A stretch of 64,000 nucleotides of DNA from Orthonyx spaldingii (GCA_013397795.1 VZTJ01001736.1:62001-126000), one strand, 5' to 3'; shown: positions 11,222 to 24,791, counted from the first letter of the stretch. Numbers and translations are program-made. Notes: a model not told the origin generated them from the sequence alone.

Positions 11222-14200
11222 CCAAATCCAAGGCTTGTGGCAAATCTATTTCTATCTTCTCCCTCCTGCAAAGGCTTTATCTAAAAAGATATATGTGAAG
11301 AAACTAGACCTACCAGTTGTGACTTGATCACAGTATATCAGACGAAACTATGTGGCCTGAGAGCTGGATTACAGGCATCACAGCAAAAGTCTGTTCAAAA
11401 AAATAAGTGAAAAACATTAAGCTCTAAGATAAACCAAAAATCATCCCTTTCTTCTGTATGCAAAACAGTGACCTGGGTTAAAAAACAAGAAGAAATCCCC
11501 ATGGTTATACAATAGCTGATGTGTTTTATTTATTTTTATGAGATAATCTAAAGCTTTATACAGTAAATGTGAGTATTATAGGATTTGGTGTGCTATTATT
11601 TTTTTTATGAACCCATATTTTTCAGAAGTTTATAACCTGGATGTTAGAACTGGTGTGGAGGCTTTGGAACTTGCTGTAACTTAGCTTAGCCTGAGGCACT
11701 GACCCTCTCTGGTCTCCGTGAAACTGGGTACTTACCAGTCTGGCACTGGTATGGTGAGGAGCAAGACTCTGTGGAACTAATGGGAATCTGTCAGTTGGAG
11801 AAGGAGAATGGACCTCATTGATTTATTTTGGATGAGCTCATTATGTGGGGGAGAGGAGGGCATGTACATATGGAAAACTTTATCCAGTGAATTTCACACC
11901 CATCATGGAGTTGAGTAAGTCAGTTCTTTGTTAGACTGCTGACAGCAGATGGCTAACTGAAGGCATTGCTCAGTAATATTTTATATTTCTCTCTTTTTTT
12001 GTTGTTTGATTCTGCCTCGGGTTGGACATCTAGGAAAATCCAAGCCTTTTGGTTTGGAATTTCTAGGTACTCTTCAGATTGTTGTTCTTGGCTTCCCCCC
12101 TTCATTTTCCTTCTTGCTTGATCAAAATTCTCTCTAGACTAATTTAATGATACACCCTCTGTTTAGCTGCTCTCTGTCCTTTCTTCAAGGTAGAAAATCT
12201 GCCATTTTCCAAGTCATGTTTGTATCCTCTTAATCTACCTTGTATTTTCTTTTCATCTCACCCTTTTCTCTTCCTTTTCTCCTTGTTTAGCCCAGTGGCA
12301 GAAAAGAGCTATTAATGATTCCTGTGAAAATAGCATTTCTGCTTGCAGGAGAGTGCTGCCAGACAGATCATATTTGCTCACAATAATGTGTCTCACTAGA
12401 TTGTAATGGGGCACCTGATGAGATCAGATTCAAATTCCAGGACTTCTAATCTTCCCTTGCACAATCCCTTAGTTTTTTTTCCCTAAGAAGATGAAGACTT
12501 TAGTGCCATGGCTTCCATTAACTTTTTTTTTTGCCTACTCCTTGATCTGCTATGTTAACTAAAACTATTGTGGGGGATGGATGCTTCAAGCTTTTAGTTG
12601 CGTACATAGTCCCAGTGAAGCCAATGTGCTATGGAGTGAGCACTAGTAGCCAACATGTTGGCGTGGATGATCAGAATGGGTCTTGTTAGAAATAAGCTTG
12701 GTATGATGAGATCCAAACTTTGCTTCTTTTAACCTAGGAAATCCAAGATTATATCTTACCCCCATCCTTGTCTCAGCATTTTTGTGAAGGGTCAGGTTAA
12801 AAAGCAAATTTTGCTCACAGAACTGCTTTTAATTGCCTATTCACATTCTCCAGTCTCAGTTCTTCAGGAGAATATGTCTGAGCAGATGGCTTTGACTATA
12901 GCACGGGCTATGTACCACATAAGAGTACTCTGGCAAATATAGTTAGGTATCTGTCTGATATGGATGACAAGAGACAGTGAAATATGTGAGAGTGTGAAGC
13001 TGAAGTGTGGTTACTTCTAAATGCTGAATTAGCTCTGGTTCCATTTTTGTTTCAACAGTTGTAGGAGCATTATAGCAAGCTGAACCCGATTTTTCATTTT
13101 TCCATGCTAGTAGGAGGAGTGACCTTCAGAGCAGAAAGACGTGAGAGATGTAGGGGACAGTCTAACAGAGCATAGGAGTCAGAATTTGGGGAGTAGAGAG
13201 AATGTGATGATAAAAAACAGTGGTAAGTGATTTTCGTGACTGGAAAACCAATTCATCTCAGTGGTACCTGGTAGAATAGTTAAGCCAGGGTTATTATCTC
13301 TGGTTTCTCCTGAAGAAGAAACAGAAGTGGGGTGTTGTCATGATGCTATGAATACTTGTTGTCATCTTGGTGTCAGCATGGGGAAATTAGGGCTTCAGGC
13401 CCCTGTTGGTTTAGTCTCTCCATCAGGCTGGAGTGTCAATAGGTAAAGAGATAATACTGGGATAGTCAGAGTGCTTGGGCTATCATTTGGAAATCATCAA
13501 CAAAAATCTTTTCCTTTGTAATCTTGTCTTAATTCCTCAGAGTCCTCTTTATGTTTTCTTGATGTATGAGGTTGTGGTGCTCTTTGGGAAACGGCTGATA
13601 TAGAGAAATAGATTTATACTACATCTGGAGGCTGCTGAGGCTTGTCAGTCCAATACTCTCTAGAAACAAGGCCCATAGCAGGAACAATTGGCCAGGTCTT
13701 CTGTGAGCTGTTGCAGGAAGTTATATGGCTGCCCATTTCTCAGCTCTGGAGAAAACTGGGAAGCTTAAAATTATATCATTTGTCTAAAAGTTTGATTTAA
13801 AACCTTGTGGAGGTCTACGACCACATCCTTAAATTTGTTTTAGTATTCCTGGGGGGATACTGAAAAGAGAAAATGAAGACTTGGCAAAGCTAAATACTCA
13901 TAGTCATGTGAGAAAAAGAGTTTTTTGACATTCGTCACTGTTTGTCGTTACATAGTTTGTTCAACATGTTTAGGAGCCAAAATAGTGACACAAAGCTCAT
14001 GTTACCAGGCATAGACCCTGAAAAGTAGTGAATGGCTAAAGTAATGTGTGAAGTGTCTCTGCAGCTGGATATGGTTTCTCCAGATGATGAATGCCCAACA
14101 CGTCTTTGAGGACCGGGATGGACTCATGAATTTGCATAAAGAAAGTAGATGACATTTGTCAGCTTCCACTGTCTGGTTGTTAAAACATTCAGTTTTGGAA

Positions 14201-14910
14201 GCAATTATCTTTTTTTTCCTCCCATTTTCCCTTATGATAGGGAAGGAATTCCCTTTACACATCTCAGTGTCTTCTCTTTGCTCTTCCTCATGTCCATCCT
14301 CAAAAGACATTTTTGTGATGTTTGCAGAATACCCTCAAGACTTCAGAGAGCTAAAACTCTGGCCTACCAAGATGGCCAACCTTGTCCCTCCCCCCACTTT
14401 TTAGTTCCCTTCTCTTTGCAGTTATCTGTCATCTCCCAGTTTATGCTGAGATTGGCAACTCTTAAGGACAAAGACTGCAGGTCCATGAGTAGGGCTCATA
14501 AAATAGCAATTATAGTAATTGAGAACTAATTCTCCTGAGGTAATTGACCCATCTCTAGACACCTTTCTTTAAAAGCAAAGACATATTCTCTTTCCATCAA
14601 TGTTCCTCTTGCAAACTCCATGATCTTTTTTCCGACATAAAAGCAATTCTCAAACCATGTATGTTTGTGTGTGTACTTTATAAAAGAAATATTTTCTCAG
14701 GGAAGGATAACGTTTCAGTTGCCACTGCAAACATGTCAGAGGAGTATGTGAAACTGAGCTGACACAGTGCAGATACTTCATTGGCAATTACTCCTGAGAC
14801 ACACGCAGCGGACATTTAATTACTAACAGAGCCACTTATATTGTGGACTTGGAGATTGTAGATTTCCCCATGATTCCTTAGACAAAAAAATTAACCTTTT
14901 TCCTAATTAG
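11222..14910. other. Noncoding AT-rich DNA; no gene seen
   Basis: Unique sequence with small pyrimidine tracts (about 11990-12290). A 102-codon ATG frame on the minus strand at 14002-14310 has Lys/Glu-rich then basic composition, no domain and no supporting splice or promoter context; I regard it as chance. The segment 14740-14860 is varied and keeps CpGs. Confidence 0.55.
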
Positions 14911-14992
14911 GACAGTGATGCTTCCCCAAAGTACGGCTATGTGGCCGCCCTCATGGAAACCCTGCCCTGCTTCCTGATCCCCATAGGCCCAG
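14911..14992 (+). other. Candidate 82-nt exon (splice-bounded open segment)
   Basis: It is preceded by a pyrimidine-rich acceptor (cctttttcctaattag, ending 14910) and followed by a strong donor (CAG|GTGAGA, GT at 14993). Only one forward frame is open through it, reading DSDASPKYGYVAALMETL and then PCFLIPIGP. I recognise no protein. It could be a noncoding-RNA exon, an unrecognised coding exon or a chance match of splice signals. Confidence 0.2.
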
Positions 14993-15212
14993 GTGAGAAC
15001 TAGGGTGGGAAAGGGGATAGGAGGAGGGGACAGGAGCAGGCTGGCCAGTGCCATCACACACTGCTCCCTGCACCAGGTCATCCACTGCCCTGGTGTGGCC
15101 GTTCTTATCCTGTAGCAGAGCCAGTGAGTGCCACAGGATCAACAGTATTACAGAGCAGGGGTAAAGACATTGTCCCTGTGTAGGCTGAGCTTCCCTTCTA
15201 CTGATCCCACAG

Positions 15213-15320
15213 CTTGCTGAGGACAGACAAGTCTCCAATCCTTCCCCAGCACAGTGGGATCCTTGGGGAGCTGCTTCTTGATCTAGATTTTGCCATGCAA
15301 AGGATAATTCCCTCATCCAG
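15213..15320 (+). other. Candidate 108-nt exon (splice-bounded open segment)
   Basis: The acceptor has a good pyrimidine tract (cttcccttctactgatcccacag, ending 15212, shown here as its two halves cttcccttct and actgatcccacag). The donor is a near-perfect CAG|GTAAGTAT with GT at 15321. The length is a multiple of three and one frame is open (starts LLRTDKSPILP, ends MQRIIPSS). Its phase does not join in frame with the segment at 14911-14992: that join makes an immediate stop. The minus strand here is also open (14951-15337), so openness alone is weak evidence. No family recognised. Confidence 0.22.
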
Positions 15321-15373
15321 GTAAGTATAGGACCCACTACATTTATAAAGCAACTCCTATGTTTGAGGAATGA

Positions 15374-15397
15374 CTCCTGCCACTATTTCGGCAGGAG
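15374..15397. repeat. Short perfect hairpin, 8-bp stem, 8-nt loop
   Basis: ctcctgcc at 15374-15381 pairs with ggcaggag at 15390-15397. It is isolated and its function is unknown. Confidence 0.6.
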
Positions 15398-15708
15398 GAG
15401 ATTTAAGCTGTGAAGGCATAATGAATTTTGATGTGTGCTCTGTGCAGTGTCAAACTGTTTAATTTTGAGAAGCTGAAGTCACTAGCCTGTTGTTTCATGT
15501 TTCTGTCTAATTGAAATGTTAAAGAACTGATCTTTCTGCTGTGTATTTAGTCTGGACATTCCAGCCTTTGAACTCTCACCAGCACTGTGAGTAATGTTAT
15601 CCACACACATTTGCTCTATCGTTGCAGTAAAATCTCTACATCTGATTTTTTTTAAAAAATCAAAGGACCAGCATGATGTATACATGAAACATTGAAAATA
15701 TTCTTTTG
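15398..15708. other. Unique DNA; no gene seen
   Basis: No coding frame or repeat family recognised. Confidence 0.5.
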
Positions 15709-15794
15709 GAGGAAAAAAAAAGGATAGAAATAATGAAATAAGGAAAGAAAGAAAGGAAGAAAAAGAAAAGGCAGAAAAAAAGAAAAGAAAGAAA
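15709..15794. repeat. Purine-rich (GAAA)n-like low-complexity tract
   Basis: Almost pure A/G on the plus strand, with gaaa, gaaagg and gaaaa steps after a run of nine A. Length varies easily in such tracts. Confidence 0.92.
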
Positions 15795-17952
15795 TCTCAG
15801 CCCATTACACCAGCTCTTGGGGAAGGAGGGAGGAAGCTTTCATTAGACTTACCATCATTTTCAGTTTTAATCACCTCTCTTCTTTTCAAATTAAAAAAGA
15901 AATTTTGATCAAGGGCCTAGAAGACCCAGAAGTGCCTTCTGGGGTTATCTGAACCAGTCACCTGTTTGGAAGAGACAGCCTTTCACCATCAGACGGATAT
16001 GCATTTTCAATAATTAACTATTTTTAGCGTGGCATAAGTGAAAAATTAATAAGCCCCAGCAGCAAATAAGCATTGCAGTGTGGGTAGAAAAGAAAATACA
16101 GGCCACAGCTCAACCTCCCGCTTTGAAAGTTCAGCTCTCTTTCTTCCCCGCCTCCCCTGCCTCAGTCCCCAAAGGGTGACTTCCCTCTCTAATAGACCCA
16201 CATTTACAGCGAGAGGTTGCCATTTCCCAGCTAGTCCAACATTAACATTCATCATCTCATTTCAGCACCTCCTGTGAGTAATTGCAGCCCTGAGAAATGG
16301 TCTCTCCCTTGGCTCTTTTCCTACCCAGACAAAGGCTCCCCACAGACTCTGGGCACTCCCCCAGGGAGTTTGCTGTTCCTGTGGTGCTCCCTGGCATTCA
16401 TTTGTTCATTCCCTTTGCTGCGGCCAGCAGTGAGTGGGAGGGCTGAGCCAGGGGATGAAGTCTGTCAAACAGAAGTGTCCCAAGCAAAGGGACATTGCAG
16501 CTCAGGCAGCAGAGGAGGAGGGACAGAGCCTTTACAGAGTGTCTTAGACAAGAGCACCAAAAGCAGCCCTGGCACCCTTCTAGGCAATAACCACGTCTGT
16601 TCCCAGCTGCCCACTCCTGCAGCAAGGACACAAGGCTTGTTCAAGGGGTCACTCATGACCACATCACTGTCACGGTGACAAGCAGACAATGTGGGGAGAC
16701 GGGGTGGCACCTGGGCCATTTAGTTTCACATTATGCCCTCTTTTGACACCACCATCTTCAAAACCACATTTCTACATTCTACAGCATATCCAGCATGGAT
16801 TGTTCTCTTTGAATTTGAGCCTAATTTTCAATCAAAATTAAACTGGTGAGAGTTCTGGGCAACTGATGGAGAGAGATTTGCAGTGCCTCTGAATATCTGG
16901 CATACAGAATTGCTCTAATGAGCCCTCAGTGATGATTCGCTCAAACTGAAAGGGACTGAAGACTCTGGGACCTGCAGTAAGCCATCCTGTGAAGTGGGGT
17001 GAAGCCAGAGCACAATGATTTGCACCATTCCTTAGGTAGCTGCACATCTCTTTGCAACAGGTTGTGCAGGTTGCCTTGAGCATAGTGTGCAGATGTGTCT
17101 TAAATATTGGGCAGGTTTTAAATTAATGACTGATTCATTTGCCATTCTTTCAAATTAAATTGAAAATTTAAATTCAATTAAGAAAACTGTGGTCTAATTT
17201 CTGTATGACATCATCAGTTTAAAAGGTCCAATGATCATTAAGGCACCAGTACATAGGGAAGAACTGATGGAGTGGAGCACTAGTGCTTGAAACCGAAGCA
17301 CAGAGTTAAAGCATTGTGTGAATAATGAACTGAAATTTTGCTCAAGAAAGGATCTTGTGGACTAGAAAAACTGTAATGCAAGCTGTGGGCCCCTCTATAC
17401 AAAAAAAATAGAACATATACAGACATCCACAGAAGGCATTTTTTATGTTACCACTCAAATTAGAGACTAAGGAAATATTATAGTCAGAGTTGATGGATTA
17501 TACAATAATAAAGGCTCAAATATCTCTAATAAATTTGTTTTCAAAATAAGCAATTTAAGTACCACATCTTAGTTAATAGATGGAAAATGACCTAAAGATT
17601 TTAATTTGATGGGGCAACTGTCCCATACTTGACTGGGAAGGTTTTTACATGTAAAGTTGGGACACAGTATTAAGGCAGGTGGAATTACCTGCCTGACAGA
17701 TGTCAGCTGCAGAGAGTCTCAGGGGTACCAGTGAAGGAATACTTGAGATGATGAGTCTAAACCACTTCCACTTTCCTTTCAATTTTCAGAGCTGCCCAAA
17801 CTTTTCTTTCCCCTAGACAATGCAGTACTTTTTGTTTTGCAAAGCTAAATTAATTACTTGTTTAACTGTGGTTTTACTGAGAAATTTAGCTAGATTGCTG
17901 GAATGGGTTCAGTATAATTCCAGGTTTTTAAACATTGAGAGAATGTCAGTCC
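15795..17952. other. Noncoding DNA with a GC-richer patch; no gene seen
   Basis: The segment 16070-16720 is richer in G+C and has overlapping open frames on both strands (longest 134 codons at 16274-16678, starting at GTG). None has a recognisable domain. An AT-rich inverted repeat (aattgaa/ttcaatt) lies at about 17157-17180. Confidence 0.5.
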
Positions 17953-18017
17953 TTTTTTTTTTGTTTGTTTTTTGTTGTTTTTTTTTTTTTTTGTTTGTTT
18001 TGTTTTGTTTTGTTTTG
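17953..18017. repeat. Poly-T / (TTTTG)n microsatellite
   Basis: T-runs are separated by single G, ending in four regular ttttg units. Phe-rich and Lys-rich frames over it are compositional. Confidence 0.95.
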
Positions 18018-21000
18018 AAGTATCTTAATGTAGAAGGCAAAATAGCAACATTTATTGGCTTGGATACTAGGTCACAAGTGGGAAAACACACTCTAGAAAG
18101 CATTACATGAGTGAGAGAAACAGGATTTTACATTGAAGCTCTGGATGCTTGAGATTTGTATTTTCAATTAAAAATGATAAGTACAGAGCGTGTCAAGTTA
18201 TCACAAGTGAAACCTTAAGTGAAGTATGAATTATTTGTAAAACATTATGTAGATATGCCTGGCAATAGATAAGTACATCTTTGTGCAATGTTTGCTGAGT
18301 GGAAACTGTTATATTTTTCTGGAGAAGTAGGAGATGCCATTGGCATCTTCCTGTTTGAAAATGTATTTATGGTCAGACTCTGGAGTATTTGAAACCAATG
18401 ATGCGAGGTGCTGACAGTATAGATCAATGCTTCTTCCTGGCTGAGCTGACCTTTTTGGTACCAAGAAATGAAATCCTTATGGGACAAAAACTTTAGGACC
18501 TGGCTGCTAATAGTTGGATTCAATTACACAAGAAGTGAGCTGGAAAAAAGGTACAGAAGTTGGAATATTTTTGAGACGGCTCTAGGCAGGTAGAAACCAG
18601 ATCACATACCTGTTGATAATATAATATTCTTTGTATGAATTTTGAATGTAGATACAAACCTGCAGTGTTGATTTCACTTCAGTGTATGTAACCCAGAGTG
18701 CAGATTTGTAATTAATAATAAATATGGGCAAACAAACTTTGCACAGCCTCTCCCTCACCATTATGTGGTACAAAATCAAAACACAAGCCAAATATCACAT
18801 TCCTTGAGAGGATCATACACAGGAAAAATCCCATCAAAGGCCACCCCCTGAGTTCACCCCACACTAAAAATAGCATCCCACAGAAAGCTGCCTTCTCAAC
18901 AGCAGGTCCCTTCCCTACAAGCCGTTTGGTTCTCTGTGGCACAGCTAGATGTAGAGCAGGAACACGCAGAGCTCACATCAGCTCAGCAAACATTCCCCCT
19001 TGTGCCGGGAAATTGGATGCACCATTGTCATTGCCAGAAGAGAGCTACGATACTGACACATGAAAGTGCCTCTGACAGCCTGGGGAAATTGCTTTATTTT
19101 TTCTTGCAAAAGAAGATTTGCAATCCAGGCTAACAAATTATTCTTTTATCTAGTTGTTTGTGTTATGGGACCCCAATCCAGGATCAGGGCTCCTCTGTGG
19201 TACACACTGTGAAGACATGCAAGCAAGAGAGCAGTTGGCACCCCAGAGAGCTCACAATCTGCATAACAGGCAGGAGTTACCGGGTGGAAGGCAGCTGGGC
19301 TGAGAGAATACAATAACGATAAAATGGGTATGCATAGCATCCTTCTCATTAAAAGATGGTGGCAATTTGAGGGCATCGTGGTGGAGGTAGCTTGAAGGAA
19401 GAATTTAAATGAGGGTAAGGAGCGAGCTATACAACAGGGATATTTTGCAGTCATGGCTTGGGCTGGGAGGCATCCAGGAGGTGCTTGAGGGAGAGGGAAA
19501 AGCAGGCACTGAGGCAGTGGCAGGAAAGTTGATGCCAGGTGAGAACAGTCTGCTGAACACAGGCTTCATTAGCACATCTCAAGCCACTGTAAAATTTCAT
19601 TTGTCATCATGGTGGGCTAGTCTAGGCCACACTAGGTTTTGAGAGGAGTTCCAAGTGTTCCTAAAATAGTTACTGGAAGATACGCAATGATTTGGGCTCT
19701 AATACTCCTGGGGTAGATGAGCATATCTCTGGATGGTTCTTCCTGATTTATGGAGTAAATTAGCATTATCAAGTGAATATGGTGTTTTTAATCTGTTGTG
19801 TGTCCCATTATCCTCAAGCTTCCAGTGGATAGCCACTTCTCGAGGACAGGCAGTGGGGAAGGAGTTTGGACATACATGGGCAAACACACAACTTCTCTGC
19901 AGACTAAAGTTTACAGCCCTCATGGCAAATCAAGGTCTGAGGACTGACTCAAGAGTGTAGTCTGGGATAGGTGAGAGCTCTGTCTCAAATCTTCAACTTC
20001 TGACTAGATTTCCATACATCTAGAGACTCACTTAATGGTGCTATTGATCCTGCATTTGTTAAACTAAGAAGAGTTTGGTTTTTTCCCACTGCCTTTACTA
20101 GGTGCTGTTCGTGTACTGACATTTATAGACTACTTTCTGATGCTGAAATGTTTGGGCAGGTATTGTAACATGGAACTTAAACAGCAGGACTGTAATTTCA
20201 TGAAAGGACTTCAGGAATGTGCAGTCACTGTAGTCTTAAAAGGAATGATTTGCAGTATGAAACCGTATACTAAAATATGAGTGGAGTGGTTAATGGGTAT
20301 TTGTAACTTGGATCACAGTTTGTGAACAGTCAGTAGGGGTTGAAATCTGCTCTGCATTTCACTCTGGCTATGCACCTGAAATAGCTGCAATGCAGTTAAC
20401 ACAGAAATTGAATTTGTAGGAAAGTAAAATTTAACTCTAGAGATGCACCTGTGGGGCCAGAAGAGTGCCACATGAAGTTCTTAAAACCTCTCTGCAACTT
20501 TGAAACTTAGCTCCTATTTCAGAGGTGGCTTAGGCGCTTAACTGAGAGATATTTTCCAAAGCATCTAAGTAGATTAAAGACTTAACCTCCTTCAGAAGTC
20601 AGTGGCAACCCACTATGCAGCTAGATAGCTAGATAATACTGCTTAGGCACCTTTTTTTTTTTTGTATTTGCACTGAAAGTCAGCAGAATTTGTCCTTCTA
20701 GAGACCAGTACCACTTTCCAGGATGGGTTTGGATTTTGTAGTAAATGGGTATGTTTTAAAGGATAACTCAGACCTGAATATTTGCTTATCCAAGGGGAGA
20801 GGATGATGTATCTTTGTATTTGTACTGCCCTTCATGCGACCAGGGAGCTGTACCTTGGCATGTCCTTTCCTGTTGCAAGATGGCTTTTGTGGGCAGTCTT
20901 AACTGTGCTGTGGCGTTATGGACACTCAGAGCTGGAGCTGGGACTTCTTGGGGCATCACATTACTCCCCAGCTCAGGTCTCAAGGAGAGTGACCTTACAG

Positions 21001-22076
21001 TTGGTGTGTCTGGGTTTTGCCTGCTGCCTGCAAAAGGAACTTTCTGCTAGCTCTGGTTGTACAGCAGAGTGGCACAGCTGTATTGTGAGGGAATGGGGAA
21101 TGTGGGCAAATCACTGGTTTGTTAGGTTTTCCCTTCATCCATGCTGGTGGGTGAGTCCAGGTTGCAGAGAACCTGCCGGTGTTATTCTCAATGTGCAGCA
21201 CTGCTCCTTCCATTGCTGGCATCAAAGATATATGTAGGCACTAGTCCAGTGATGAAGAAATGCCTTGTGTAGCAACTGGGGGAAGGAGCAGAGTTATGTA
21301 CAAAGGAGACACACCAGTCAACACTCATCTGCCTAAAATACTTTTTACCCTGTGCCAGAAAGCCGGTGGGTGAAGGCTGTGTGAGCATGTGTCGACTGTG
21401 GGTGGGGGAATGGGACTGGAGGTTTGTTTACTACAGTTTTACTTCATTAATATTTTAGTCTCAGGTGCAGAACTTGGAGAGTCTCACTGAAATCGCAAAC
21501 AGCACTGATTGTGGTGTTTGTGACAGTGCCATGGGGCATTTGCATTATTTATCCCAGGCTGCACTACCCATACAGCTTTCAGGGAATATTTTCAGACAGA
21601 ATCGCTAATTAGCACATATGTGGAATCTTCTCAAAGCAGTTGGGAACTCTCCTCATTACTTTTTAATTTTTTCTATTTGCTGAACGTATGTCATAGATGA
21701 AAATTCAGAATGATGGTTTGAAGGAATTTTGCATATTAAATACTCCAAATGAAAAGAGCAGGATCTTCTATCTGGACATTGTGAGTGTCTCTGGTCTGGC
21801 AGGTTCATGTAGCTTCGCTTTTGGGCTGTCACTTGGTTACCCAAAGTCAGTGAGGACAGCTAAGGCTTTTGCTCATTATCCTGAAGTCTTACAGGCCATT
21901 ACTTGATGGCACTTAATAATCAACCACCTTCACCTTGGATGTTGCTGCTGATTAGTTGTCTGTAAACAGATGATATCTCCCATCTTCAGATAACAGATAG
22001 TTTATATATGTGCATATTCAATTTTAATAAAATTAAATTATTGTATATAAGGAAAATTGAATGTTATTACACCACT
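18018..22076. other. Noncoding DNA; no gene seen
   Basis: Unique sequence. The stretch 18950-19140 is varied, keeps CpGs and has the texture of conserved noncoding DNA (low confidence). A forward frame of 151 codons at 20782-21237 overlaps other open frames on both strands and resembles nothing known. There is a 12-base poly-T at 20652-20663. Confidence 0.5.
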
Positions 22077-22137
22077 AAAAATGTTTTTTAAAATGCTTTT
22101 CAAAATGTTAAAAAAATGTTTTAAAATGTGTTAAAAT
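22077..22137. repeat. Imperfect AT-rich tandem repeat (aaaatgtttt-like)
   Basis: About five imperfect copies of an 11-13 bp motif, aaaatgtttt with variable A and T runs. It is a simple low-complexity array. Confidence 0.7.
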
Positions 22138-24603
22138 CCCTCTATCACTCCTAGATTGTCAGATAGCTCCTAACTAATTTTGCTAAATTTTACTGCTTAT
22201 TTTCTTATCACACATTTTGTGTGTTCATTAAATGATTTATCAGAATTTACAGGAGTGGAAGTGAGAGCAAAGTGTTTCTTGTACACTTGTGCATTGCAAA
22301 AGTCTGATTTAAGAAACAGCTTTTCTAAGTTACGGCTCAATTTAGCAGCAACATTAATGTTTAAATGTTATTTATTATGGATTTAAATACAACATAAAAA
22401 AGCTTCAGTCTGATAGCCTGGGCATCCTTTCCTGGAAATTAAAACCACAGCACTAAAATCATGAAAACCCAAAACATTAGCACACCTATCATACACAGTC
22501 AGCTAAAACACACAGCGCAAAGCAGAAAATGCTGTGCCTTTTGTTCTTGCCCACAGAAAACAAAAGACAAATCCTCCATCCCCTGACACAATTGCTCCAT
22601 CCTCCCAAATGCCTGCTCAGGTTTTCCAGCTTGTGAGTGAGGACCACAGAGGAGAAAATGCAGGAAAATCCATGTCAAAAATGAAGGCTTAGGGCTGGTT
22701 AAAAACCTGAGAGGCTTTTGCTGAGAAAAAAATCTTCAGCAGAAAGCTAAATGATGCAATTTCAAACCTCAGAAAGATCCCAGTGTCCTGTGCTGTGTTT
22801 ATAACTCAGTCCTTCATCTATTTTGAGGTCTTGACTTTCTGAACAGGCCACATGAGCACCATAGCTTCTCTTTGTCTCAAGCCATGGCAGAACTGCCTGG
22901 GGACGGCTCTGACTGCAGTGCATCATGGAAAGCCTGATCTTGTTAGGGAAGTCAGTCCATGCAGGTCAATAAGGTCATGAAGTGTGTCTGACCAGGAATC
23001 AGGTATCACAGCAGCATTTCTGTACCAAAACTGCTTTGATTCTGATTTATATTGTGCCTAAGATTAAAAAAAAAAGGCAACAAAAACCTTGGGAATTGAA
23101 GTATACATTGTTTCAATGAAAACTTCAAATAACCAGAGGCAAAAAAACTCCAGATATGCCTTTAACTAAAAATATTGATTTCTGTGAAAAAATCAATTTT
23201 CTGCCCAAAAAGCAGGTTTACTGGAGAATTTTGGCAATTCTACAAGGGATCAGTAATGGTGAGAATTACTGGTGGCTCTTTGTCTCTTCAACTCTGACAG
23301 ATCTGGCTTATACATCTCTTCCTGTGTCAACTAAAACAGGTTGGCATAAGGCTCTGTCAGAGCCATTCCTCTCACAGTAAGAGCCTTGCAGAACAAAAGA
23401 GCTGCTGCTGTCTGTGTTGTTGTAGTCTTTAATATGTCCTCAAGAGGTGGCCTCAAGTGGTGGGCAGGTAGTCAGTCACACCAGTGTTAGTTGAGAAGTC
23501 AAAACACTGGAAAGAAGAGAATAATAATATTTTAGTTAAATTTTTGAATTTCAAGTTTAGATTCCGACACCCCCTTGAAATGCAGTTGAGCCAATTCAGG
23601 TGAAATCAATCAGGAAAAGGAAGTAAGTGTCAAAGATCATTTAGTACATCAGCAAAATACTTGTCATTGGCACCTGTGAATGACTCAGTGATGGTTATGT
23701 TCAGCCCTGGTAAATGCAGGCGGCAATACCCCAGTGTGTTTTTTTGGAAGGATGGAGATATTGTGACTAAAGGTGAAAGTCTGTTTTATTTTTTCACCCT
23801 TGTCATCTACTCTCTGTGCTGCCAACCTCCACTTCAGTTGCCACAGTGCATAAATTACAGTTTAGATCACACAACCATCCATCATCAAATCACCCCATGA
23901 AAGTGCTACTAAAGTATGTTGCCAGTTCTGCCGGTTGACACTCTTTTTGTGATTGACACATATCTAACTTACACCATCACTTGTGTCACTCCTGAATTTG
24001 GCCCTGAAACTTCCCCGGGAGCTGTGCACATTAAGTCAATCTGAAAATTTCATGTAAATCAGGTCCCTTTTGTTGTTCTTTTGAGCTTTCTGTTTCTTTT
24101 ATTTACAGTTCCCCCTAATTATTAGGGCAATTCACTGGCTTCTTTCTAGCTCATGCACCCCTTATCTAGGCAAGGTAGAAAATTGGTTAAATACCTAAAA
24201 TTTTGGCTAATTATTATTATAAGTATTTATTTACTGTCTCTGCAGTATCTGGAAGGTAATCAGTGTATAAAATTAACATACCTTGATGATATACCTTGGT
24301 AGCAAGCTGGTGTCCACAATGCACAAGATATGAACAATTTTTACATATATATGTGTATTTGCTACATGATCCATGAAAAGTCTACATGAATATATATATA
24401 AAATCACCAGATTGCTCTTTTGGCTTACAGTTGATGAGTCTGAATGAATAATCATGAGAGCTTTCGATGGGCACATGGTTGTGTCTTTTCCACACGCAAG
24501 TGCACTTAAGCCATGCTAAAACCTGACTTTGAATTTTCTGCATTTGGAATTTTTTTTTTACCAGTGTGCTGCTGAGATGCAATACAAAATAATAATTTTG
24601 AGA
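22138..24603. other. Noncoding AT-rich DNA; no gene seen
   Basis: Unique sequence with short chance frames. TA-rich steps occur near 24340-24405. Confidence 0.55.
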
Positions 24604-24642
24604 ACAGGTTTTGATATATACATATATAAGAGTAAAACCTGT
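24604..24642. repeat. Hairpin, 9-bp perfect stem with TA-rich loop
   Basis: acaggtttt at 24604-24612 pairs with aaaacctgt at 24634-24642; the 21-nt loop is itself a TATA-type near-palindrome. Confidence 0.6.
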
Positions 24643-24762
24643 CATGAATGAAAGGGTCGAACAAAATGAAAATGGATTAAAATTATTGATTTTTCCTAAA
24701 TGGTGTGAGTCAGGTGTGCTGTGTTTGAAATTATGTGCATTATGCCTGCCTTTCTCTTTCAG

Positions 24763-24791
24763 ACACAGAGATGCTGTAAACTAACTGCTAG
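24763..24791 (+). other. Candidate 29-nt micro-exon with strong flanking splice signals
   Basis: The acceptor is excellent (tgcctgcctttctctttcag, ending at 24762) and the donor is good (TAG|GTAAGG, GT at 24792). The 29 nt between are open in one frame (TQRCCKLTA). The DNA just downstream (24792-24960) is varied, keeps CpGs and looks constrained. It could be a neural-type micro-exon, a noncoding-RNA exon or chance. Confidence 0.18.

Noticed and set aside
14002..14310. 102-codon ATG frame on the minus strand
   Set aside because: No domain, no splice or promoter context, and a length plausible by chance in 64 kb on six frames.
20782..21237. 151-codon forward frame
   Set aside because: Overlaps other open frames on both strands, starts without ATG, and resembles no known protein.
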